Shown here piece by piece: positions 56,801-64,000 of a stretch of 64,000 nt of DNA. The DNA is from Porites lobata (lineage: Eukaryota; Cnidaria; Anthozoa; Scleractinia; Poritidae), in contig CALNXK010000342.1 in NCBI GenBank assembly GCA_942486035.1, forward strand, positions 133,501 to 197,500, in the 5' to 3' direction. Under the pieces are notes generated by a model. The model was not told where the DNA came from, did no database searches, and saw only the letters and a list, made by a program, of their open reading frames with translations. The translations under genes and the position numbers were made by a program. The first letter of the stretch is position 1. Every line of letters starts with the position of its first letter.

Positions 56801-57104
56801 GTTGGGAGGAAGTAGTTCAGTCCTTGTCATTTGAGGCTTAATACTGTATAATTCCGTTTTTTGTCAAATATTACCTCGTAGAATAGTAAATGCCTTTTGC
56901 AGCGCATCATTTACATCGCGATACAAGTTTTCCTATAGAGCACTCGCGCGACAATCTCGCTTATGAGTAATTGTATATTAGGAAGTAAATTTTGATTGGT
57001 TCCCTACAAAACAAAAGCATTGCGAGAAAGTTTTACGCTTCGGGGTTATATGCTTTTGATTAAATTTAAAAAAGGAAGCATCAAACACACTAATTACTCA
57101 GGCT
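53881..57104. other. mostly unassigned; one weak LRR-like exon
   Basis: No long frame or TE homology is recognised. On the minus strand near 56160-56085, after tggtcgcag, the text ALRSQRNKVEVLEG with a possible donor gtaaat resembles an LRR core but is not the 72-base type. If the LRR gene is real, this interval would be its first intron(s). A short LYNN..GIF-like scrap near 54290 (minus) is too weak to call. Confidence 0.3.
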
Positions 57105-57224
57105 TAACATTCGTGATGCAGCTCCTGAAAGCTATCAAGTAAGACCAGAATCGCTCTTTCAAGCTTCGTACGCATCAAGCAAGATGAAAAACGAAAACGA
57201 TGATATCCGAAATCGGATTTCCGA

Positions 57225-57327
57225 CTTTGACAAGCGACGTATTACTTAACCAAAAACCCAATAAACAAACTAGCCATGAATAACAGAAGACTCTTGATAG
57301 CAGCTGAATTTCATTTTGTACATCCAT
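57225..57327 (-). CDS. candidate first exon with signal peptide
   Basis: From the ATG at 57327 the minus strand reads MDVQNEIQLLSRVFCYSW then LVCLLGFWLSNTS: a short N region, a hydrophobic core of about 14 residues and a small/polar end, as in a signal peptide or signal anchor. An upstream in-frame ATG at 57363 is possible. The exon end is uncertain, because several GT sites lie near 57225-57245. Its strand and position upstream of the LRR exons suggest the start of an LRR gene. An inverted duplicate lies at 41.0-41.2 kb. No homologue is recognised by name. Confidence 0.38.
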
Positions 57328-57649
57328 TGGGAAAAGACAGTTAAAAACAACACAAGTTGACACAAAACTCAGTCAGCTTTAGCTGTCAAAGGAAACAAGT
57401 TTCAAGATGGTGCATAAATTTTCCGCATTAACTCGCCAATCAAATTTTGGTCAATCAGAACATAAAAATTGGACGTAGTGCATGACCAACGCGTGACCAT
57501 GGTGAGAAAAGTCAAAAGCAACTGTTCTTCCCTGCCTGTAATGGCTGGCTGAATTGTCGCGTCCGAGGCCAGTTTGAAATCAAAATTTTAATTGTGGGGC
57601 ACATAGACACAACATATTTCATATGAATTAAAAATAATTAAACTTGAGC

Positions 57650-58000
57650 TAGTAACAAGTAACTTGTCAGCGGATAACTTCAAAAATTACTCGACCTCGA
57701 TGGGTCAACACCTGAGCCCGCGATACGGAGAGGTGATACTGGTCAGCGGATACCCTGTTTTGACAGCTGTCAATTGATCACAACATTGATGTGCAATATG
57801 AGTGCAATATCAGTTATCCTGTCCTCCCAAACTAACTAGAAAATGTGATAATTAACATTGGTTTGCCTGTGGTGCGGACAGACCAGCAGGCGGTGTACGG
57901 TAACGTGATTACTAAATTTTCTGGGATGGGTAGATTTACTTAGCTATGGGGCTCCGCTCGCGCGCTTCGCGCGCGTGGAGCTCCGCTACTAGTGGTTAAA
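57650..58000. repeat. dispersed repeat, copy 2, with CG-rich hairpin
   Basis: Shares blocks with 4190-4870 (GATACTGGTCAGCGGATACC, TTTTGACAGCTGTCAATTGA, GGTGCGGACAGACC). It ends in a strong hairpin at about 57948-57985 (GGAGCTCCGCT partly mirrored around CGCGCGCTTCGCGCGCG). Confidence 0.45.
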
Positions 58001-58534
58001 ATAATAATAATAAAAAGAATAGGTTTCTTTAATCACCCTTTCCTCAACATCTTACACTCTGCTTTATGCAACGCTGGTTTCTTTTTCACTCTGAGGGCAA
58101 CATAACTTCAGTGTGCCATTGCATGTTATAACCACAGTCAGTGCAGTCACACAGCTGACGTCAAACTGACTTGCTCATTACCAGATGCCTCTGTTTGCCG
58201 GGCAGCTCTAGTACGTTGGTTGCGGCATGCAGCAGCTCCTTTACATCACATGTAAAACATTGATTTTTATGCCGCCTGCCTCTTTTACAGCCTCTGCCCT
58301 TGGACTTGGAATGAACTCTTTGAAGAACTAAAACATCTGATGAGTTGAGCATGTGAATCTGATGCATGCGGAGTCGTATAAGGGAGAGTGAGGGGCTGTA
58401 AAGATAAAAAAGATACCTCACCCTTTCCCCGGCCCGCCATAATCCGTGGGCTCAGAGTCTGGTTGCTGCTGTAAGGTGCGCCTTCAGATGCAGCACTGGT
58501 AGACTCAGGGCTTTTCGTTTCATGCTGGAAGTAC

Positions 58535-58659
58535 GATTGTTTGTAGCCTACGTAGCAAGCGTTTCCGCACAAGTTTGTCGAGAATTGAAAGTTGTTCTTG
58601 CCCCCAACTTTCTCGACAAACTTGCGCGGAAACTCTTGCTACGCAGGCTACAAACAATC
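58535..58659. mobile_element. 125-bp palindromic MITE
   Basis: Arms of about 48 bp (GATTGTTTGTAGCCTACGTA, then GCGTTTCCGCACAAGTTTG) pair with the right half to 58659. TAC flanks both sides (58532-58534 and 58660-58662). TTGAAAGTTGTTCTTGCCCC forms most of the loop. Non-coding; open frames on both strands are palindrome artefacts. Confidence 0.62.
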
Positions 58660-59329
58660 TACATGTAAAACTAAGGTCGTGCCTGCGATACGAACGGTGC
58701 AAGTCCGCCAGCTGACATCTGCATTCGGTACTTCCAAATGCTGCCGAAATCACTCTACGGTAGTGTACTTTTTTGATGTTCCCTTTGTAAGGTTCAGTTG
58801 TTGAAGACAAAGGGTACAGTTTGGGTGTAGTTTTAGCTGCTTCTTTGCTTCCTGTCTTTGTTTTTCAAACTTTCCAAATGTCATGCCAAGGCAAAAGCTG
58901 TGGACTGGAGAAATACATCGTAAAAGTCACCAGTTTTATTGCCAAGAAGACGTCAGCTGCATTTCCCTCACTAAAAAATTTTAAACCTCTTACCCTTTCC
59001 GATGGGGGATACAGTTGGAGGTGGCCAGTGTTGCACCTTGGAAGTGCATGGGCTGAGTACATGTCGGGTATTGGGCTGGCACAGTTTTTTACGTTAACAG
59101 TTATGTCCCCATCCGTTCAGCTTTGTCCTTCTTAGGTGACTGCATCACCAAGGGGATGTTTAGCCCTCTATCAAGGTAATGGTACAGCAGCAGCAGAACA
59201 GACACTTATCTGTGTCTTTTGCTTTGTTCTTCTCTTCCAGTGCCAATTACATTGCTGGTGCTGTGACGATTGTGTCTGCTTCGTGGTTTGTCTTGAGGTC
59301 AGCTGTCTAATTATTTCAAATCCTGGGGA
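58660..59329. other. no convincing gene
   Basis: A 104-codon plus frame (58821-59135) and shorter minus frames cross here. Neither shows domains. Minus text near 58985 (FFSEGNAADVFLAIKLVTF) is mildly protein-like and could extend the relic at 59330-59580. Confidence 0.3.
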
Positions 59330-59580
59330 ATCGTCTACAGACACGACTTCATCTTGGCCAGTAATAAGTACCTTGTAAGGATGACTTCCCAGTACACCAA
59401 TGTCACCTTTAAGCATCGGGATTAAAAGGATTAATGCTTGTTTTCAGCTTTCTTTTAATAGCTAGGCTGTCTTGCGTGTCAGCTGCAATGTGCCCCTTTT
59501 TTCTATATGTGCCGCTTTTTCAGGTCGTATTCTCAGCTGCCTTTCTTCTAGTTCTTCCATGAGGTAGTCATGAGTTTATA
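59330..59580 (-). pseudogene. decayed coding relic, unknown family
   Basis: The minus strand has DYLMEELEERQLRIRPEKAA with HIEKRGTLQLTRKTA ending in TAG (about 59575-59470), and after a shift MLKGDIGVLGSHPYKVLITG with QDEVVSVDDSPGFEIIRQL (59416-59330). Charged, protein-like composition in two nearby frames suggests a broken coding sequence, perhaps TE-borne. No domain can be named. Confidence 0.35.
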
Positions 59581-59589
59581 TTGGTAACG

Positions 59590-60321
59590 AGTGGCGCTAG
59601 AATCATCCCTCATAAACATGGGATTCTTTTTCTTGACCAGCGATGATCGGCGAAATCTTGGATTACAATTTTATTTCTTAACTGCAGTTTGTGAGGCCCC
59701 ATTTCACCAATATTTATATTTTTGACCGGTCTGTTCAGTCAAACAGCTGGGAATTATGACTTACCAGGGTGACTTATTTGTCCTGAAAAGCTTGAATATT
59801 AATATTTGCCGGTTGAAACAAAGGAGCCACATACATTTGTGCGGTTTTCAATAACTTTGAATAAATTATGTTGATGATCCTCTTTTGTTTCAATTGTTGA
59901 AATGGTGGCGCGAGTCGCACTTTGAAATAGCTGTGAAGAGTAATTTCCCCCAATATTGCAAGAGCGTCAGTTGATGGATCAGTAAACTAGGAGTCCTAGG
60001 CAAGCTGCTAGAGCATTAAAAAAACTATATACCAAATTGCAAGGTTCACAGCAAAAAGTAATCATTTCTGCCGGACTATAAAATGGATTCTAAACTATTT
60101 TTCCAGGAAATTGATCACGAAATATTAAATTATCCTTCTGCTTTTCTCAAAATTTGGCTCACATCAATTGTAACAATAAAGATTTGGCAGGTGTTTTCTG
60201 TAATTTAGCCAAAGATTAAAAACATTTCCAGCAACAATTATTTGCCGTCTGTCACCTTCGAATTCCTTTGAATTAAAGTGAAATGATTAGTCAAATGGAA
60301 GCTACTTCAACTTTATAAGCG

Positions 60322-60323
<2 letters not shown>
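59590..60323. other. no recognisable gene
   Basis: AT-rich, with no splice-bounded frame or inverted repeat found, leading to the (AAT)n tail of the next LINE. Confidence 0.4.

Positions 60324-60369
<46 letters not shown>
60324..60369. repeat. (AAT)n microsatellite, LINE 3' tail
   Basis: About fifteen AAT units form the 3' terminus of the minus-strand LINE that follows, read there as (ATT)n. Confidence 0.8.
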
Positions 60370-60371
<2 letters not shown>

Positions 60372-62050
60372 ACTTTATTAAACTCTCATGTCTTATAGCT
60401 CAGGCACAGTGCCTTACTAATTGGGCAGACTGAATCATATATATAAAACTCTAGTAATGTATTGTAAATTCTAATTATAATTTAAACTCTAAATTCTAGT
60501 CCTAATAAACAACTACCAAATAATATCTCTCAATGGTAAATTGAGTAACTCTAAAAAAGAGTAAAATGGTGAGGCGAACTAATGCTAACTCTTGCAAAGG
60601 ACATAGTCGTTACACGAGTCATCTGTTAATGAGGCAATGTCTGTCTTTCTGATGCCTTTTTTAAAGTTACTGAGTGTAGGTGCTGACCTTAGCTCCCGGT
60701 TGATTTTGCACCAAACTGCCTGAGAGAGTGTTTGCCGTATTTTGTAGTGTTGAAACAGTACTGTCTGAAGTCTGCGTTTCTGAGGTTATAGTTTGTGACT
60801 GGTGTTAAATGGTTCGGTTACTGAGCTTGGCAACATGCCATGCTTTATTTTGAACATGAAAATGGCTATATCCTGAAGCCTGCGATTATAAAGTGTTGTC
60901 ATTTTTGCTTTGCTTGGGAGGTCACCGTACGATGCGGACCAGTCATTGTAGACTGTTTGCAGGCCCCTTTCGTTAATGCACTCCGGTTTTCGCTTATCGC
61001 TAGCCTTACAGAAGTGCCAAACGAGACTACAGTATGTGAAGTGTGGCATAACGGCTGTTTTATAGATTGTTAGTTTTGCTGTTGTGGGGATCAGATTCCT
61101 TAATCTAGATAACACGCCAATTCTTCTGCTTGTTTTGGTGCAAATTTGCTTAATATGTTCTAAGAACTGTAGGTTTACATCAAGTATCACCCCCAGTAGT
61201 TTAATCTCTTGAGCCTGCCGAATTGTATGGCTATCGATGGGCACCGCTTTCTTAACTTCCTCCTTCGCTCTTGACATAACCAGTACTTGATATGTTGATG
61301 GATTACCCGAGAGGTAGCTGGATTTATACCAGCGACCAGTTGTATTCCCGTCCTCCTCAATACTGCTGACGACGTTGTCAATCTTCTCACCCGAAATATA
61401 TATTTGGTGGTCGTCAGCGTAAGCACTTAGTTGAGATCGAATGTTTTCATAAAACAGATCATTTTGATACAAATTCCACAACACCTGGCCAAGTGATGAC
61501 CCCTGGGGGCATCCGCGTTTGACTGCTTTCCACTCTCCACAGGTGTCGCCTAGTCTTACCCTGTTTTTCCTGCTAGTAAAATAGGACTTTAAAATAGCCA
61601 AGGAGTTGCAACATAGACCATAAGCTTGGAGCTTTGAAAGCACCAGGTCAGGGGATAAGCAATCAAAAGCTTTGCTCATGTCAGTAGATGATACCCCAAC
61701 TGTGTGGTTGTTGTGAAGAGACCTCTTCCAGTCTTCGACCAGTCGCACTAACGTAGTTTCGCAGCTATATCGTTTACTGTGTGCTAAATTCAAGCCGTCA
61801 AAGACTTTGTTAGATAGAAGTTCGAGTTGTCCCGCGAGTAGCTGTTCGAACACCTTATCCACTGTTACCAACACAGTAACAGGTCTATAATTGCATTTGT
61901 TGAGCGCGTCATCCTTCTTAAATACAGGCGTTCATTCTTCCCACTTTCACTGTTCCGGCCACGTACCCCGCGATATTATCTCATTGTATATAGGAGTGAG
62001 AAGGGAGGCAACTTCCTCCGTTACCATACGTAATGAGGTGCAGACGTGCC
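60370..62050 (-). mobile_element. CR1-like LINE, 5'-truncated
   Basis: RT and C-terminal region, a 3' UTR of about 400 bp and an (ATT)n tail on the minus strand. Homology begins at about 62040. The nuclease and any ORF1 are absent, consistent with incomplete reverse transcription on insertion. Confidence 0.7.
60786..61990 (-). pseudogene. CR1-like LINE reverse transcriptase
   Basis: A frame of about 360 codons (61874-60786) is open: VDKVFEQLLAGQLELLSNKV, STDMSKAFDCLSPDLVLSKL, KRGCPQGSSLGQVLWNLYQN, LSAYADDHQIYISG (YADD intact), IKLLGVILDVNLQFLEHI, AVMPHFTYCSLVWHFC, and a C-terminal RRLQDIAIFMFKIKHGMLP block. Upstream, the same frame holds EVASLLTPIYNEIISRGTWP and two stops (TGA at 61932-61934 and 61947-61949), both where Trp is expected, so G-to-A changes. 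It is among the best-preserved RTs in the window. The related LINE at 28.4-30.35 kb lacks YADD. Confidence 0.74.
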
Positions 62051-62365
62051 ATTTGGCTCTGTTTCATTCTTATTATTTTTACCGCTAGTCGAGTAAATTG
62101 TAATACTGGGAATACATATGAAGCTGAACCTAGGATCAAGAAACAACATAGAGAGGAACTGGATGGTTTATGGCTGCATGGTGTATTTCAAGAAGATATT
62201 TTTAGGCCAAGTCAGGTTCTGGTCGAACTCAACAGGATTCGCATAAAGACTCTGCGTTGGAACAATGCCTTAACACCTGAACTCAACTGCATTTACATAA
62301 AGACTCTGCGTTGGAACAATGCCTCAACACCTGAAGACAATAGGACCAAGACTGGAGCCTGTTAA
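62033..62365 (+). CDS. hypothetical 110-aa ORF: signal peptide and 18-residue repeat
   Basis: Starts MRCRRAIWLCFILIIFTASR, a convincing signal-peptide pattern (basic start, hydrophobic core, small residues before VNCNTG). It continues EELDGLWLHGVFQEDIFRPS and then two copies of an 18-residue unit (ELNRIRIKTLRWNNALTP and a near copy) encoded by a 54-bp tandem duplication (62225-62332). It ends TKTGAC, stop at 62363. The 5' edge overlaps the LINE boundary, so the signal-like start could be fortuitous. No splice signals or homologue known. Confidence 0.28.
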   Translation: MRCRRAIWLCFILIIFTASRVNCNTGNTYEAEPRIKKQHREELDGLWLHGVFQEDIFRPSQVLVELNRIRIKTLRWNNALTPELNCIYIKTLRWNNASTPEDNRTKTGAC

Positions 62366-63240
62366 GCGAGTTATTCACTTGGGCTCAAAACGTTCAGCTC
62401 TCAGGTGTCTCTTTCAATGGATTTATTGACATGTTTTTTGCAGACTAACATTTGTCATCTTTTGGAGACTTGTGCATGCAGCCTGGGAATGAATGGAGCA
62501 CCAAGAACAAAGTTTGCTTTCCTCCTTCCCAGTCTCTTAGGTAGGATTAATCTGTATAAGTTTTTCCATCCCTCAAATGTTCTCAAGTTTACGTGTTCAT
62601 TCCCGTCTGTTTAGTCGGCTCTTGCGTTCCAGGGCGTCTTCTAAGTTTGAAATTAAAGACTTGAAAGTTGCGAGTGTAATGCCTCGATCACATTATGCAG
62701 GCATTAAATTAAAGCAGCAACTTGTTAGGTCACCGCAGTAGTTTCCAAACGGTAATGCTAGTTCCATACCTGCTTGTTACGCAACTTACTACTATGATGC
62801 AAAAGCATTTCTTAAAGAGCAGTCACAGCGCGTGCGCCCGTGGAATCATCTTTTCATATGTCACGATTCAATCTTTTTGCTTTGTCAACTGATCGCTTCG
62901 TTTATTTGTCACGTCTATAATCATGAACAACATGGACACTTCCGCATTTGTTGAGTTTTTTTCAATACACACATGCCCAATCCCTACCTCTATCCCACAA
63001 ACAACTTTGTACATGTCAACTGCTATAATCTGTCAGCTAACTTGGTCAGCACTATTCAAAAATGAACTTTTGTGACATTCGAGCAACGGTTTTGTTACAA
63101 TCACACGTGATCATGCCCGGTGGTCGCTTACCGGTGTAACGAAAAATTGTATTGCGTGGCATTTAAACTAGCCTGATTCTCAGACGTCCGAGGTCGTTCG
63201 CAGTCCCTTTCGCTTCCCGCCCTCTCCCGTCCGATATACT
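62366..63240. other. no recognisable gene
   Basis: AT-rich sequence; a 69-codon plus frame (62405) has no support. From about 63175 the text becomes GC-richer (GATTCTCAGACGTCCGAGG), marking the promoter-side region of the next gene or the end of a TE. Confidence 0.35.
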
Positions 63241-63259
63241 CTGTGCGAAGTCGTGTTCG

Positions 63260-63300
63260 TGACGTCAGAGCCCCTTTTGTATATGAAAAGCCAATCACAG
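63260..63300 (+). promoter_or_regulatory. candidate core promoter of the zinc-cluster gene
   Basis: A full CRE palindrome TGACGTCA (63260-63267), a TATATGAAA stretch near 63280 and a CCAAT box (CCAATCAC at 63291) lie within 40 bases, about 95-130 bases before the ATG. Motif presence is seen; function is inferred. Confidence 0.4.
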
Positions 63301-63392
63301 CGCGCGTAGGAAATGAAGCATGGAAAAGTAAACATCAGTTTTCCGCGGGTTTTTCCTCGATCAGATTTTTGGAAAGCGAAGATTTCTTAGCT

Positions 63393-64000
63393 ATGTTTCT
63401 AACTTCTACGCCGAAAAAAGCCGTCTTATCCCAGACGAACTTGATTAAGTGCTTGATCTGCACTGAAGTTCTTGAAACAAGCGACAGAATAGCGGTTTTT
63501 GGGCGCTCGCAGTGGGATTTGCGAGGGACTCTCTGCAAGATTTTAGGTGGTGAATTACAGTCTTCGAACGAGGACTTGCAATATGTTTGCAAAAGAAAAT
63601 GTTACCCAAAGTTGAAAAAGATCGAAAAGATGATGTCGAATCTCAAAAGTCTCGAAGACGAGTTGAGGGCAGAAATGTCTAAAAATACCGTGGTTCGCAT
63701 AAAGCGGGGATTGAGTCAAGATCAAGCTCAGGACTTACCTGTCGCGAGAACGCTGGAAGCAAAGCCAGTTAAGAAAGCTCTATTTGCACCTTCAAATCTA
63801 CCTCAACATCAAACGAGATTTCCGTCGCCACTAATGGCGGTTAAAAGTCTAACAGGGCCACCTCCCACAGTTTCGATGGTTGGACATACAGCAGTAAGGC
63901 ATTCAAGTGTTCCTGTGGTGGTGCGAGCATTTCCAGCTTGTGTAAACATCGGGAGGAATTTCTTCTCACCAGCAAGCCAACCTAGCACATCCCAGCAGCT
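63393..64000 (+). CDS. zinc-cluster protein gene, 5' part (runs off the window)
   Basis: The ATG at 63393 opens a frame with no stop to the window end (over 200 codons). The N-terminal domain has LIKCLICTEVLETSDRIAVF, GRSQWDLRGTLCKILG and LQYVCKRKCYPKLKKIEK: CxxC, CxxxC and a basic helix, a treble-clef or ZAD-like zinc domain. A coiled coil (KMMSNLKSLEDELRAEM) and a low-complexity linker rich in Pro, Ser and Val follow. The frame is also open upstream of the ATG, but that Met has the best context. A short upstream ORF starts at 63313. The domain resembles the MULE cargo at 14809-15044. It could be a host regulator or a TE-derived gene. The C terminus is beyond the edge. Confidence 0.6.
   Translation, partial: MFLTSTPKKAVLSQTNLIKCLICTEVLETSDRIAVFGRSQWDLRGTLCKILGGELQSSNEDLQYVCKRKCYPKLKKIEKMMSNLKSLEDELRAEMSKNTVVRIKRGLSQDQAQDLPVARTLEAKPVKKALFAPSNLPQHQTRFPSPLMAVKSLTGPPPTVSMVGHTAVRHSSVPVVVRAFPACVNIGRNFFSPASQPSTSQQ

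Noticed and set aside
58161..58810. overlapping 86-, 95- and 96-codon minus frames
   Set aside because: They cross a palindromic MITE and show no domain or consistent splice structure.

Overview
The window looks like repeat-rich animal nuclear DNA, most likely from a stony coral or close cnidarian relative. It is AT-rich, has no long uninterrupted host gene, and carries short exons with GT/AG splice sites. It is packed with transposable elements (TEs): L1/Tx1-like and CR1/L2-like LINEs, BEL/Pao and Ty3/Gypsy retrotransposons, a tRNA-derived SINE, and many DNA-transposon derivatives with terminal inverted repeats (TIRs). The coral assignment rests on general resemblance of the repeats to those of cnidarian genomes and is an inference. 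No rRNA gene, functional tRNA gene, CRISPR array or operon is seen.

Layout, 0-10.7 kb: a 2.4-kb foldback element (374-2785) with a nested MITE, a hAT-like MITE, a Mutator-like MITE with a 10-bp target duplication, a leucine-rich-repeat (LRR) exon relic on the minus strand, and a segment (6.5-10.0 kb) also present at 43.8-45.1 kb. 10.7-18.6 kb: a 7.8-kb DNA transposon with about 100-bp TIRs and TA target duplications. It holds a broken Tc1/IS630-type transposase (minus strand, right end), a convergent multi-exon accessory gene of unknown function (plus strand, left end), and at least four later insertions. 18.6-26.5 kb: a SINE inside an LRR exon relic, two tandem duplications, an intact-looking LRR exon, a LINE scrap, and two large palindromic elements back to back, each bounded by TTAA. 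26.5-35.9 kb: a BEL/Pao retrotransposon on the minus strand split by a CR1-like LINE, then a decayed Ty3/Gypsy element. 35.9-40.6 kb: a nearly complete L1-like LINE (minus). 41-46.2 kb: an exon duplicate, a small relative of the 7.8-kb transposon, and the segmental duplicate. 46.2-51.5 kb: a second L1-like LINE (plus), inserted with a 13-bp target duplication into a CR1/L2 LINE and itself hit by a Harbinger-like MITE. 52-58 kb: an LRR exon, another LINE, and a candidate first exon with a signal peptide. 58-64 kb: a palindromic MITE, coding relics, a CR1-like LINE, and the start of a zinc-cluster gene that runs off the right edge.

The only host-like coding signal that recurs is a set of 72-base LRR exons on the minus strand (near 52.1, 22.0, 18.65 and 6.3 kb) plus a signal-peptide exon at 57.3 kb. 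They could belong to one LRR receptor or secreted-protein gene with TE-filled introns, or be scattered relics of a duplicated LRR family. Two of the four are visibly broken. Most other coding sequence belongs to mobile elements and is pseudogenic.
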